Part shown: piece after piece, positions 1 to 11,242 of the stretch
How the letters are laid out: each line of letters begins with the position of its first letter
Position numbering within the stretch: position 1 is the first letter of the stretch
Source: Pseudoips prasinana
Taxonomy: Eukaryota; Arthropoda; Insecta; Lepidoptera; Nolidae
Assembly (NCBI GenBank): GCA_951640165.1
Contig: OX621255.1
Location: 32,462,001 to 32,526,000 of the forward strand
Direction: 5' to 3'
DNA length: 64,000 nucleotides
Translations under genes and position numbers: made by a program
The notes under the pieces: model-generated
The model's input: only the letters and a program-made list of their open reading frames with translations
What the model was told of the DNA's origin: nothing
Database searches by the model: none

Positions 1-130
1 GTAGTTTAATTATTTTTGGAATAAAAAATTACCTATATTAAAAATCATATAAATCGATTCAGTAAACGATTCTGAACAAACTATTTTCAGGATGTGCGTT
101 AATTAAGTTACATGTTATATATACAACTTG
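1..130 (-). repeat. MITE-like repeat, one arm
   Basis: Reads as the near-exact reverse complement of 57157-57290, sharing the core GTTCAGAATCGTTTACTGAA and the terminal stretch GTTAATTAAGTTACATGTTG. It is probably one end of an inverted-repeat element cut off by the window edge. Confidence 0.6.
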
Positions 131-140
131 GTTGTCAAAC

Positions 141-260
141 AAGCATGCCCACCTGATGGTAAGTGGTCACCGTAGCCTATGAACGCTTGGAAAACCAGGA
201 GCATCATTAGCGCGTAGCCGACCCTAATTTCTCTCATTATCACGCGGCTAGATTAAATGT
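141..260 (-). repeat. LINE 3'-end fragment (antisense)
   Basis: Contains the CCACCTGATGGTAAGTGG stretch whose reverse complement also ends the Jockey-type LINE at about 6665-6690 in this window. The 261-500 interval beyond it shows nothing I recognise. Confidence 0.5.
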
Positions 261-501
261 ATTCAGGTTATAAATGCTGTGGTAAATAACATAAGAGCTT
301 TTCTTGGCATCGATCGATTCATCCAGCAGGACCGTTCCGAAAGTTTTCCCTATCCAATAAAAAGGTAAGAATTGGTTCGGTGTGGTTCGGTACAAATACA
401 TTCTTCAATGCAACGGAGAGATCGCGTAACATAAGTACAAATTAACAGTAGCAATGGAAACCTCTTTCTTATGAAGTCGGTTATGAAATGTATCAAAATC
501 T

Positions 502-744
502 GGGGCTCTACCGACTAAGTCTCCGAACATGGATTTCTTAAATGGCGTTAAAATAAATAAAGGTTAAAAATTACTTAATCAATCGTTAAATCGGCTTCAA
601 CGTTGACAATCGATTCCGGACCATTTATGACGTCACATGTGCTCATGGAAGCCGATTTAACGACTGATTAAGTCAGTTTTAACCTTTATTTATTTGAACG
701 CCATTTAAGAAATCGATGTTCGGTGACTTAGCCGGTAGAGCCCC
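502..744. repeat. Long-TIR MITE, copy 1 (243 bp)
   Basis: The two ends are ~100-bp imperfect inverted repeats that begin GGGGCTCTACCG and end CGGTAGAGCCCC, so most of the element is stem. A second copy lies at 14525-14768. There is no open frame. The superfamily is not clear from the termini and no confident target duplication was found. Confidence 0.75.
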
Positions 745-763
745 TGGGCTAATATCAAGTTAT

Positions 764-1124
764 TGCCTCGTTGGTCTAGCCGTAGCGTGTTCACCCGCAG
801 AGAACGAGGTACTGGGTTCAAATCCCGGATCGCCAAAAAGTAATTTTGGGACTTTTCTGTATAAAGAAAAAAATCTCAGTATCAGCCCGAAGTCTGGAAG
901 TTGGCGGTATTATACCCCGTGCCTCGGAGAGCACGTAAAGCCGTCCGTCCTGTACCTGACCTCTTTCCGGGCGTGTCGCTAGAGTAATGTAATAGAAAGT
1001 GCCCTTGTGTTTACGCACACAGTTGTGCACTATAACATGTAGATGGATAGATAGATGTCTAGTCTCCATTGAGATTAGCCGCCGTGGCCGAAATTCGGCG
1101 AGGAGGACATTATTATTATTATTA
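764..1124 (+). repeat. tRNA-headed SINE, family A
   Basis: The tRNA-like head has an A box (TGGTCTAGCCG) and a B box (GGTTCAAATCC). A ~280-bp body follows, with the landmark GAAGTCTGGAAGTTGGCGGT, and the end is a (TTA)n tail. The same family recurs at 10900, 15605, 48945 (minus) and in fragments at 36840 and 50866. The 1125-1400 interval is AT-rich with nothing recognised. Confidence 0.85.
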
Positions 1125-1402
1125 CTAGGCAGATTTCTAATTCATTTAAAATTATTTGGTCACGTATCGATATTAGGCTTCACAGAGATTAGTAAAAGGA
1201 GATTATTATTGAATTATATAAAATTATATAATTTGTTTTGTGAGCATCACTACAATAGTTTCATAATAATCTAATGCTATACGATATTTAGAAGATTATA
1301 GATGGCACACTTAATCGCATGATAAGAAGATTAACAACAGTATAAATTTAATAGAAATCGCATATCTTCTTAGATTCAGTTCATTATCGCTTTTTATTTG
1401 CA

Positions 1403-2635
1403 ATGGACAAAGATATAAGGGACAAAGTAGTAGTGATCACCGGCGGAACCCAAGGTATCGGCTATGAAACTGCTTACAACTTTTTACTGAACGGTGCCAA
1501 GACAATAATTCTCCTCGACCTCCATGAAACTGAAGCAGTAAAAAATCTCAACGAGAAATTTGGCGCTGGGAAAGTTCTTTTCATTAAATGTGACGTTACA
1601 AAAGACCTGGAACGTGTATCAACTGAAATCTTTGAAAAATATACCGTCGACGTACTCGTCAACAAAGCAGGTGTACTAGACGAAAGTTCGCTGAGGAAAA
1701 CCATAGAAGTCAACACTAGAGATTTAAAATGACTGAATATGACTAGTCACAATTTTCATAAACCTTAACTGACCGGTCATTTATTGTCAAATTCAGTCAA
1801 TTTGACTCAAATATTATTGTCTATTCTCGACTACCACCCAATTATTTATTTATTTAGGTACCCAATTTATATGCAAGTTTAAATGAAGCAACGTTTTATT
1901 TTGTATTATATCATGAGCGGATAAGACGACATCAAAGTCGATGCCCGAGACGATGCGACGTTGCCATTTTGTCTTAAATGCACGCATGATTAGAAATGTA
2001 AAATGATTAACACTATATAATAATACTATAACTCATAAAAACCACTTTTTTGTTTCAATTTAGAAGTTGGTACTAAAATATTACTGAAATCAAATTGACA
2101 AAAAATGACAATTTTTGACAGTTAATGACCTTTTTGACAGTTAATGACCATTTTTGACCGTAAATGACAGTCTACAGAATTCAGTTACTTTAGTCATTTT
2201 CAACACTAGTCAACACTATAGGAGATATCGAATGCGCAATGATATTCTGGAAACACATCCGGAGGCAGAGGCGGTACGATTTTAAACATCATCTCGATTT
2301 ATGGCTACGAAGTCGACCCTTGGGTAGTTTACTACAAAAGTTCCAAATTTGCTATTATGGGCTTCACCAAATCTCTCGGTCACAGCTACAACTACGAATT
2401 ATTTGGTGTCCGAGTAATAGGTTTGTGTCCAGGATTTACTGATACTGTAATATTGTCTGAGCCTAATGCATGTGAATGCCATAAACAAGGTTTCGGCGAG
2501 TTTGTGAAAGACCAATGCGTGCAGCCGGTAGAAGCAGTTGGGAAGGCAGCGATGGAAGTATTTAACATTGCAGAAAGTGGAACGGCATGGGTAGCTAAGG
2601 ACAACAAGCCTCTAGAACTAGTCTCTAGTTTCTAA
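1403..2635 (+). pseudogene. Short-chain dehydrogenase/reductase pseudogene
   Basis: A classical SDR (Rossmann-fold NAD(P)-dependent oxidoreductase, closest in feel to insect 15-hydroxyprostaglandin/alcohol dehydrogenase-like proteins). The first part (1403-1718) has the cofactor loop TGGTQGIG at residues 13-20 and Asp39 after the second strand, which suggests NAD preference. Its structural motif is NKAG (87-90) where the family usually has NNAG. The frame is then interrupted at the VNT codons by a ~490-bp insertion. The second part (2219-2635) carries the Ser of the IISIYG stretch, the catalytic Tyr-x-x-x-Lys (YKSSK) and a C-terminal tail to a TAA. Between about 2235 and 2263 the frame also shifts, so rejoining across the insertion still would not give one frame. 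No introns are apparent in what remains. Broken copy; the family call is firm, the substrate unknown. Confidence 0.8.
1719..2209. mobile_element. ~490-bp insertion disrupting the SDR gene
   Basis: The 9-mer TCAACACTA stands at 1710-1718 before the insert and at 2210-2218 after it, with a further copy at 2200-2208 inside the right end, so the exact border is ambiguous by about 10 bp. The termini share inverted AAAATGACT motifs. The right half contains three tandem variants of TTTTTGACAGTTAATGACC (about 2110-2170). No coding frame. Probably a MITE. Confidence 0.65.
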
Positions 2636-2754
2636 AGGAACATTCTGATTGAAATATATTTTCTATTTAAAGTAAGTACCTACCTACTGCGGCAAGACAG
2701 ATGTATCGTAAAATCAAATACTGGCTAAGACTTGTATAAAAAATATATTTTGGT

Positions 2755-2940
2755 CCGCTTTTTATTTAAAGTTGACCCTTTATATTGTTATTTATTTGTA
2801 CTTATACAAGGCGCATATCTAAATATCTATATGTACCTAGAAGTAACTATATATTCTTGAATTTATTAATACTAACATGTACTATTTACAAGCGCTTTTG
2901 TTAGTCTACGTGAATAAAAACCTTTTTAATTTAATTTATT
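2755..2940 (+). repeat. LINE 3'-tail fragment
   Basis: Contains ACAAGCGCTTTTGTTAGTCT and GTGAATAAAAACC before an A/T-rich tail. The reverse complement of this stretch occurs at 7085-7205 and 48482-48610, and a partial copy near 63490, so it is a dispersed non-LTR retroelement tail. Confidence 0.55.
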
Positions 2941-3014
2941 TGTACTACCCAGTCGGCGAACATACACGTTTGAATTAGTTCTGCGTTGCTAACCGAGCCG
3001 ATCGCAGTTAGTTC

Positions 3015-3056
3015 GCCAGCGCTTATCGGGTCTCCCTCTCCCCGATGAGCGCTGGC
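3015..3056. repeat. 16-bp stem hairpin
   Basis: GCCAGCGCTTATCGGG (3015-3030) pairs with CCCGATGAGCGCTGGC (3041-3056) with one mismatch and a 10-nt loop. It lies among LINE-tail debris (2970-3178) containing TGTGTCCCACTGCTGAGC. Confidence 0.7.
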
Positions 3057-3178
3057 AAACAGACTCACACCTAAGATTTTTATACTAGCCTATATTTGTG
3101 TCCCACTGCTGAGCGAAGGTGTCTCCCTAGGTTTTCCAGATTTCCAAGTCTTTTGCAATTTCAGGCCAGTCCAGGCCA

Positions 3179-3223
3179 GGGTGACCTGTACTCGTTTTGT
3201 CACAAAACGAGTTCAGGTCACCC
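3179..3223. repeat. 21-bp stem hairpin with 3-nt loop
   Basis: The left arm 3179-3199 and right arm 3203-3223 are complementary except at one position (stem core ACTCGTTTTG). The very short loop makes this close to a perfect palindrome. Confidence 0.8.
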
Positions 3224-3289
3224 AGGATTAAAATAATAATGCTAGTACCTGAAGTATTTCTTTAAAGTAAAGCGAATGATGACATGAAA

Positions 3290-3665
3290 AAAGAAGAAGA
3301 AAAAAATATTTATTGAGCACACATAATAAAGATACAAAAAGACACAATCAGAGTAACAATGGCGACATACAATATAAATACCGTACAAAATACTCTATTA
3401 TTGTTACTAAAACAGATTTAGTGCGCTCAAATGGCTAGCAGCTCAGCATGATGTTACAACCAACATTTGGCTATAACGCTGATTTTCAGCTACCTGCCAC
3501 AGTGAGTCACAAATGTGCTACACAAATTACATACAAAAGACATAAGACGTAATACGTTTCTTAAAAATTATATATAGAACAAAATAAAAGAATACGGTTT
3601 AAAAGAAAGAAACAAAAATCTAAATAAACGATAATTAAAATAAGATTAACATAAAATACAACAAC
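3290..3665 (-). repeat. A-rich LINE 3'-end fragment (antisense)
   Basis: Read on the - strand, this AT-rich stretch ends in GCTCAATAAATATTTTTTC followed by TTC repeats, like a retroelement 3' end. There is no open frame of note. The assignment rests on composition and tail only. Confidence 0.35.
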
Positions 3666-3670
3666 AATAC

Positions 3671-6600
3671 TACTTTTCCTCCAGATCCCTCAAAAGAGCG
3701 CTGGCCATGGCAAAGGCAAAGCACATCGGCAGAATTGGCGAGAGACTTGCTCGTTTACCTTCAGGAACACGCGCCTTTTGGTCTCTCGCCAAAGCTGTTG
3801 AAGGGAATTTTTGTTGGCCTTCTTTTCCACCTCTGCGCAAGGGGAACGATGCATTGGCTCACGACGCAAAGGAGAAAGCCGATCTTCTGGGTTCTCGTTT
3901 TGCGTCGAACTCCACTTTGGACGACGGGGAGAAACCACCGCCAACGATCCCACGGTGTGACAGCACTTTGGTGGACATTCAGTTCACTCATAAATCCGTG
4001 CGAAGTGTACTTCTCTCCCTTAACATCCACAAGTCCAGTGGGCCTGACGCTATCCCAATTCCCAAAAAAAAACAAAAAATTTGATAGGTCCCAAATTCCC
4101 CATGTCGTTTTCAACGGCACTGTTATACCTTAAACTGACAAGGTGAAGAATTTAGGTATTTATATAGACAAGACTGTTTCCTGGGGTCCACAAATACAAG
4201 AAGTTAGCAGAAAGATATTTGCTTCTGCTAGTTCCCTAAGACGCCTACAAAACTTTCTCCCTACTGCTACCAAAATTGCACTTGCGCAGTCCTTGCTTCT
4301 CCCTATCCTTGACTATGGTGATACCAGTTATCTTGATGTCACGGAGGACCAACTTGATAAACTTGAGCGACTTCAAAACTTCTGTATACGATACGACATA
4401 TTTGGTTTGCGTAAATATGATCACGTCTCTGAATTTCGCACTAAACTCAAGTGGCTGCCCATAAGACTTCGTCGGAATACTCACATTGTCACGCTTCTAT
4501 ACAGTATTCTGTTCAATCGCTACTCCTCTCTATCTCAAGGAACGTTTCAAGTTTCTTCACTCAACTCATTCGAGACTCTTGCGGTCTTCAGAAAACTTAT
4601 GACTGAAAATGCCAGCGCATTCCACTAATTTCACCGACAAATCCTTCAGTGTACAAGCTGTGCGCTTATGGAATGCGCTGCTAATACAGATCAGGTGCGC
4701 TCAATCACAGCATGTATTTAAAAATATGGTGAAACAGCACTATTTGACGATATGTACTAGGCAATAAATATACTGCTTTCCTATTGTGAAATGATATCCT
4801 TACACTTATATTTGTAAATATATTTTATACATATGTATATATCTATCTATTTATATGTATGTATCTATTTATGTATATGTATAGTCGTATGACTCTAGTT
4901 ACGTATTCGTACGTAATATTAGATTAATTTAGATTAATAACTTCTAATTGCAATTAGTACATCTTCTGCTACCTTCATCAGGTTATTTTCAATTCTGGTC
5001 CATTCAACGCTCAACGGTTGCCTGGAAGAGATCGCTTTTAGCGATAAGGCCGCCAGTTGCATAATAAGTTTATGTCCTTGTTTGTAACCATTGTTATGTT
5101 TTACTTATTTTTGCAATAAAGTGTACTTCTTCTTCTTCTTCTATCCCCCCTATTGTGCTGAAGATATTTGCTCCGGAGTTGGCTCCTGTTATAACGCGAC
5201 TTCTCCGACTCTCCTACGAAAAGGGCGTAGTCCCGCAATCATGGAAGACGGCCTTAGTGCACCCCATTCCCAAAAAAGGCGATCGCTCTTATCCAGGTAA
5301 CTACCGCCCTATTGCCATTACTTCCTGGCTCTAAAAAATAATGGAAACCATTATCAATCGCCAACTTCTACGGTATCTTGAGGATCATCACCTTATTAGT
5401 GACCGCCAATACGGATTTCGTCAGGGTTGGTCTGCTGCTGATCTTCTTATCTACCTGACCCATCGTTGGGCGTTGGCGATTGAGAGCAAAGGGGAGGCCA
5501 TGGCGGTAAGTCTGGACATTGCAAAAGCCTTCGATAGGGTGAGGCACAAGGCGCTACTTTCGAAGCTTCCTTCCTATGGGCTGCCCGAGAAACTATACAA
5601 TAGGGTTGCCAGCTTCCTCACGGAGCGCAGCATCAAGGTCGTTGTCGACAGTACATGCTCAAACTCCAAGCCCGTGAACGCTGGTGTCCCACAAGGCTGT
5701 GTGCTTTCACCAACCCTGTTTCTTCTGCATATCAATGATATGTTACAATTCCATGACATTCATTGCTATGCAGATGACAGTACGGTGGATGCCTCTTACT
5801 TTGGCCACTGCAATATTTCTCAGGCACACGTCATTGAGAGTTGGAGCAATCTTGTGTCTAAAATTGAGACAACACTTGACTGTCTCAATGTCTCAAACTG
5901 GGGGCATATCAACCTAGTTCAATTCAACCCCCTAAAGACACAAGCTTGCGCGTTCACTGCCAAAAAAGTTCCCATTGCCATACCTCCTCAATTTCAGGGC
6001 ACTCCTCTGGATATCAAGCCGAAAGTAGGGATTCTCGGCGTCGACATCGAGAGTGACGTCAAATTTCGCGGTCATCTGGAAGACAAGGCCAAATTGGCCT
6101 CCAAAAAGCTGGGTGTCCTTCGCAGAGCTAGGCGATACTTCACATGGGTCCATCGCCTTCAATTATTTAAAGCGCAAGTACGGCCGCATATGGAATACTG
6201 CTGCCATCTCTGGGCCGGGGCACCATAGTATCAACTTCTTCCTTTTGATCGCATACAACATCGTGCAGCTCGAATGGTCGTTGACGACGGGAGTCCCACT
6301 ATTTGGCTTGATCCTCTTACCCTGCGGAGAGACGTGGCGTCTCTATGTGTCCTTTACCGCATTTATCACGGCGACTGTTCAGAGGAATTGTTCGAGCTTA
6401 TACCTGCCGCCACATTCCGCCACAGACCCTCTCGCCAAAAGTGGAAATTTCATCCTTATCACCAGGATGAATGGTCATCTACCACCGTGCGTTTCACAAG
6501 AAACTTTTTGCCACGCACTACCGCTCTGTGGAATCAATTAGCTGCGGAGGTATTTCCGATCCGGTATGACATGGCAACCTTCAAGAAGCGAGCCTATTCA

Positions 6601-6735
6601 TTTCTTAAAGGCCGGCAACGCACTTGCAGCTCCTCAGGTGTTGCGAGTGTCCATGGGCGGCGGTGATCACTTACCATCAGGTGACCCACTTGCTCGTTTG
6701 CCAACCTATTATATAAAAAAAATAAAAAAAAATAA
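3671..6735 (+). mobile_element. Broken Jockey-type LINE with nested LINE
   Basis: A non-LTR retrotransposon, 5' truncated. The region before the RT (3671-4056) ends in a GPDAIP motif, where a second LINE interrupts it. The frame resumes at 5141 with the RT fingers (PKKGDRSYPGNYRPIA, about 5269-5316), then the palm: a stop at 5331, the AKAFDRV box near 5523, GVPQGCVLSP near 5680 and the catalytic YADD at about 5767-5778. After 6228 the frame shifts, and the C-terminal part continues at about 6274-6666. The 3' end carries CCATCAGGTGACCCACTTGC and an A-rich tail. Several breaks make it non-functional. Clade call (Jockey) is from the motif pattern. Confidence 0.85.
4057..5140 (+). mobile_element. 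Nested LINE, C-terminal fragment
   Basis: Inserted into the Jockey-type LINE with a CTATCCC duplication at 4050-4056 and 5141-5147. The open part (4143-4628) encodes a post-RT C-terminal region with the NLGIYID start and the SLLLPILDYGD motif typical of LINE RT thumbs and tails, then decays. The 3' end finishes in (TTC)n at 5127-5140. An old 5'-truncated insertion of a different LINE family. Confidence 0.8.
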
Positions 6736-6855
6736 AATCATACTGCTCCGATTCGCTGTCAATATACCGTGACCCATTGCAAATATACTTCGGTCGATAG
6801 CTAACAATTGTACTTATAAATTTCATCAAATAATAGTATACAAGATAAATATAAA

Positions 6856-6890
6856 ACACACACACACACACACTCACATACACATACACA
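6856..6890. repeat. (CA)n microsatellite
   Basis: Runs of ACACAC broken by single T changes. Confidence 0.9.
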
Positions 6891-7084
6891 TACTGAAGCT
6901 AAATTGGAACTTATTGTATAATTTAAATAATTGAGTTATTTTGGTTTATATTACTAAACTTTAGCTGCGTACCTATAAGGAATTGTCGCAAGCGTTTCCG
7001 GAATGTGTTAATAGTTTTAGCAGTTTTAATAGGTAGGTAGGTATATTATTCCATACTTTGCTCTACCTCACCTGCTTTAACCAC

Positions 7085-7205
7085 AAAACTGCTTTAAATA
7101 AAAAAAGTTTTTATTCACGTAGACTTTAAAAAAGCGCTTTTAAATAGTCAGAACATGTTTGAAGTAATATAGTTGTTTACATTATTATTTCTAGTTATAT
7201 AGATA
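7085..7205 (-). repeat. LINE 3'-tail fragment (antisense)
   Basis: Reverse complement of the 2755-2940 tail, with landmarks TTTTATTCACGTAGACTTTA and GCGCTTTTAAATAG. Confidence 0.55.
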
Positions 7206-7254
7206 TTAAGGTACACGGATTCTATGAAAACATTTATAAAATTTATTTTATAAT

Positions 7255-7590
7255 AGCAATGATATTATTTATAAAAGGCATGCTGAGATGGTTTGGCCAT
7301 TTAGAAAGGATGAATGAAAGAAGATTGACAAAAGAAGTATACCTGGCCTGTGTGAATGGGACAACCGGAAGGGGAAGACCACGTCGAACATTCTCTGACC
7401 AAATTGGAGATGTTCTGAAGAAAGGGCAGGTCAGAAGTACCCTAAACCGGCGAGCATGTATGAAGAATATAATGACAGTAATCGAGGCAAAAGAAGTATG
7501 CAAAGATCGTGACAAATGGAAATCCGTTGTCTCTGCCTACCCCTCTGGGAAACAGGCGTGAGTCTATGTATGTATGTATGTATGATATTA
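7255..7590 (+). pseudogene. LINE 3'-terminal ORF fragment with (TATG)n tail
   Basis: The open stretch 7259-7561 encodes the C-terminus of a LINE endonuclease/RT protein: an [12 protein letters not shown] motif, [15 protein letters not shown], and an ending of YPSGKQA and a TGA. The tail is GTATG repeats at 7564-7584. A second, shorter copy of the same end lies at 63555-63665. Confidence 0.75.
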
Positions 7591-7869
7591 TTTAGGAACC
7601 GGTTTCAACACGACCCAGTTGAGACGGTCCGGCGAAACATACTCAAGCGGACATGAACACGTGATTTGATCCACTTAAAGTAATTATTTAGTAGGCAAAC
7701 ACAATATCTGCTCGATCGGTTGTCTGAATGCGTATTATTATAGATAATATTTAGATATACAAAAGAAAAACATCGAAACAATGACATTATTCATTTTGAG
7801 ACAGAGTCAATAATTTTTAATTAAGTATATGATAGCAATCATACATAGTTCACATAACTCAGCAGATCA

Positions 7870-8195
7870 ATCATGTCTATATGGCTACAAGATCTCCAGC
7901 GAGCAATGTGCAGGTAGGTAGTGAGTGTAAGACGTCTTTGTCATCGATGTACTCTTTAGTGGTGTAATAACCCCTAGCATAAGTACACGTTTAATATGTG
8001 TCTTAAAATTTGTGTCAGGCAGATCAGTAATTTGAGTAGGAAGCTTGTTATAAAACCTAATACTATTTCCTAAAAATGGTTCATTAGTTTTGCTTACTCT
8101 AAAGCCTGGCACGGCTAGTTTGTTTTTATTCCTAGTATTTATATTATGCAGTCCATTTCTTTTTATATAATTCAATATTTTCTCTAACAAACATT
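7870..8195 (-). pseudogene. LINE C-terminal fragment
   Basis: The open frame 8190-7885 encodes the far C-terminus of a LINE ORF2-type protein, with an INTRNKNKLAVP motif and FLGNSIRFYNKLP. The region upstream in the element (RT domain) is missing. Confidence 0.65.
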
Positions 8196-8199
8196 GTAT

Positions 8200-8375
8200 T
8201 CTGATTGGAGATGTAAGTTTCTATGAAAAATGTGACATTTTTTAAGTTCAACGCATGAAAATTGGTATTTGGCATTTAAATAAAAAAATAAAAATATATA
8301 TTTCAGAATTTTTGAGAATTCCACCCGTAAGGGCGTATAATAGGGAATCTAAGTTTGTATGAACATCTGCCGTTA
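8200..8375 (-). repeat. Helitron-associated non-coding repeat
   Basis: Its reverse complement shares the pattern of the tandem units inside the Helitron at 28412-28720 (CTATTATACGCCC then a G-rich step and TGGAATTCTC). It is a remnant of the same element type. From 8376 to 9030 I see nothing recognisable. Confidence 0.45.
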
Positions 8376-9034
8376 TTGAAGTTAATATGGTGAAGGAGGC
8401 GATGGCTGGCCCACACGTCATACTCGTGAACGGGTGCTGCTTGCGGTAACTGGTCGAGCTGCTGCTGGGTTACTTATATTTTTTTTCGCCTCTGGTAGAC
8501 TTCGTGTGACTTGTTAATTTTGTAAATGTACGCGGATGCACCCATCGTTTTTTCGTCTAGCAAGAGGATATTCTAAGTGCTTGAGTGAAATTGAATGCTA
8601 TTGCTTATTTATTTTATTATGATTGCCTGGATGACAACGGTTCTGTGCGTGCATTAGCCTACATAACAACCAATCACAATGTAAGTAAAATACATGACAT
8701 TATAAAAAAATCGTAAACTGAAAGCAAAAGAAGACGAAAAAAGCAAGCCGGGAGTTTCTTTGTGGCTTTCTTCTCCGGGTCGTCCACCTAGGTAGCTAGA
8801 GAAAGCCGCAGGCTAGCTAGGGTAGGTTCCTCAACGGCGAGGATCGCTTTGGCCCACTAACGCGTGATCGGTGATCCCGTGAATGTGATCACACCCTCAT
8901 TTAGAATTTCGTCTTCCATTCTTTAATTTTAACATAGTAGAACTAAATTTCAAAATAATAGATTAGTAACTTGTTATTTATTTAAGGATTTCAGAAAATA
9001 CATGCGATAAAACAAACCGCACGGACGGACTATT

Positions 9035-9152
9035 TATTTTTTTTGTAGCTTTTATACTATCCACTATGTTTATGCACTGCATTGTGACCTTGACAAGTAC
9101 AAGTGTATGTTAATACCCATGTGCTGAATAAATTTCATTCATTCATTTACGC
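9035..9152 (+). repeat. LINE 3' tail with (CATT)n
   Basis: CATGTGCTGAATAAATTTC is followed by CATTCATTCATTT, the look of a target-primed retroelement 3' end. Confidence 0.5.
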
Positions 9153-9349
9153 ATGAAAATTTGTATTTGGCCTTTCAGTTAAAAATCGTCTAAGTAAAGA
9201 TTTAGGGTTTTATAAGATTTGTAACTTTTTTTTGTATAATTTTTGTCACAAATTAAAAAACGGCATTTTTTAATCAAATTGGGATAAAAACGAATTTAAC
9301 TAAAATTCGAGTAAGCGTAGTATAAATGGTTGGTGTCAAGATGATCGCA

Positions 9350-9600
9350 CCCAAAAAATATCATCTTAATTTTACTGCTCTACAATTCACAATTTTGTAA
9401 CTAGATGGCGTTAATATCGTTACTGATCGCGGAACTTATTTGGCATATCGGTTAAAATAAATAAATGCTTGAAATAAAAGGTAAATCAATAGATGATCGC
9501 CTAAATCTTACCCAAAAAATATGCACACATCTTAATTTTACCGCTTTACAAGTTTATATTTTTGTTAGTATAGATGGCGTAATCAACGTTTTACATGGCG
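9350..9600. repeat. Diverged direct repeat pair (~170-bp period)
   Basis: The string CCCAAAAAATAT, CATCTTAATTTTAC and GATGGCGT occurs in order at 9352-9416 and again at 9522-9583. Origin unknown. Confidence 0.55.
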
Positions 9601-9937
9601 CTATGGTTTAATTCACAAAGTGTGTTTTTAGACTTATCAATGCCGTGGTCGCAACCTAATCTAATGGGAGTTACCTTCGTCATTAATGCATCGTTGATTA
9701 TTATTTTACTTTATTTAACTTACTGGCTATTCTTAAGGACAATTGATATGTATTCTTAGATTTTTTTGATTCATGATATCGGGTCCTTTTTTTATAAATA
9801 GTCGAAAAGTTTTTAGTTGAAAGTCTTTCGTTTCTTTCTTAGTTAGGTTATTTTAAAGGTTTTCTTAAATTTATATTGCATTGCTTATTTCTTTTTAAAG
9901 TTATATTTTCTGGATTAAATTAGAGGTAATATATGTG

Positions 9938-10040
9938 TGACCCATAAATAGTTGTTCTAAGTCGGGATGTAATTTGTGTCCGTCTATTATATGTGTTTGT
10001 TAAGTTAGATTCCCTAGTGCGGGCGTTGTATTAAAAAAAA
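9938..10040 (+). repeat. SINE family D, 3' part
   Basis: Matches the tail of the full copies at 14921 and 46678 (TGACCCATAAATAGTTGTTC, then GTGCGGGCGTTG). The tRNA-like head is missing. Confidence 0.65.
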
Positions 10041-10284
10041 TCGGTCACAGAACAGTGAGTGGTCAGGTTGTATTGATCGTAATATCTGGGTCTTCTGTAG
10101 GTTCAGTGGTTACCTAGTTTCAAAGTTATTCAAGCCGCCCAGCAGAGCTCTGACATGGCTTACTTGACACAACAGTTTAAAGTGCCCTCCTAAGCTCGGA
10201 AACGGTCAGAAATTAGCCATATAGTCACCCATCTATAGACTGATCACCCACCTAACCCCTACACGGGCACTATCTGGATATTTA

Positions 10285-10865
10285 TATATTATGTAGTATA
10301 TATTCTCATTCTTATTCTTCTGGTGGCGGCTATTTCCAGTCCCCGGAGGTCCTGGTAACACTGCGTCCAGTGATGAACTATTGTGCTCGCCGCTCCAACT
10401 AAACTTCCCTGTCTAACCCTGCAACATAGATAAATTGCAGAATCTTTTTGGCAGGACTATCGATAACATCGTCCTGGTGCAAGAAGTGTTGGCCCAGGAC
10501 GGTGTTACGTTTATGCATCAGTGGCTCACAGTGACAGAGCAGGTGTAGAGGTGTTTCGTCTGCGTTCTTGCAGAATCTGCACACTCTACAGTCTCCGATG
10601 CCCACCGTGGACAGGTGTTTCCTGAGACGGCAATGTCCCGTTAACACCCTAGTTATGATGCATAAGTTCCTCCTATTAAGCGCGAGGACTTCGTTCGCAG
10701 TTTTGCGGTCGTAGCCCTTGATATGTTTTTTGGAGTGAGTTAAACCTGGAAGTTTGTGCCAGCGTTTAACAGCTTCCTGTTTGCAATGGTTCCTTAGGGT
10801 GAGTTGGACTGTGCTTTTTGGTATTCCACATATCGGCTCAGTGCCGTATTGTATAATTTAGCTCC
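10285..10865 (-). pseudogene. LINE RNase H/C-terminal fragment
   Basis: The frame 10647-10399 encodes LTGHCRLRKHLS and a Cys-rich CRFCKNADETPLHLLCHCEPL region, the zinc-like C-terminal segment that follows RNase H in R1/I-type LINEs. The 3' end on this strand finishes in AGAATAAGAATGAG near 10300. A sister copy in the other orientation lies at 58975-59315, just upstream of the host exon. Confidence 0.75.
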
Positions 10866-10899
10866 ATCATCATAATATGTAGTATATACATTTTATGAC

Positions 10900-11229
10900 T
10901 GCCTCGTTAGGCTAGCGGCAGCGTGTTCAGCCGCGGAGAACGAGGTCCTGGGTTCAAATCCCAGGTCGCGCCAAAAGCGATTTTCGGACTTTTCTGTAAA
11001 AAAAATCTCAACATCAGCCCGAAGTCTGGGAGTTGGCGGTAGAATACCCCCGTGTCTCAGAGAGCACGTAAAGACGTCGGTCCTGTACCTGACTTCTTTC
11101 CGGTCGTGGCGCTAGGCGTCCCATCGCATCAGGAGAGTGATGAAATAGAAAGTGCTCCTGTGTTTGCGCAGACGCAGCCATCTGCGCGCCGTGGCTGAAA
11201 TTCGGCTAGGAGGACCATATTGTTATTAG
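10900..11229 (+). repeat. tRNA-headed SINE, family A
   Basis: Head with A box (AGGCTAGCGGCAG) and B box GGTTCAAATCC, body and (TTA) tail as in the 764 copy. Confidence 0.85.
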
Positions 11230-11242
11230 TATATATCATATA

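Noticed and set aside
764..835. Possible functional tRNA gene
   Set aside because: A and B boxes are present, but the same head with the same long body recurs several times and the cloverleaf is not maintained; it is a SINE head.
9350..9600. CRISPR-like or regulatory repeat array
   Set aside because: Only two diverged units in a eukaryotic genome; more likely a decayed mobile element.
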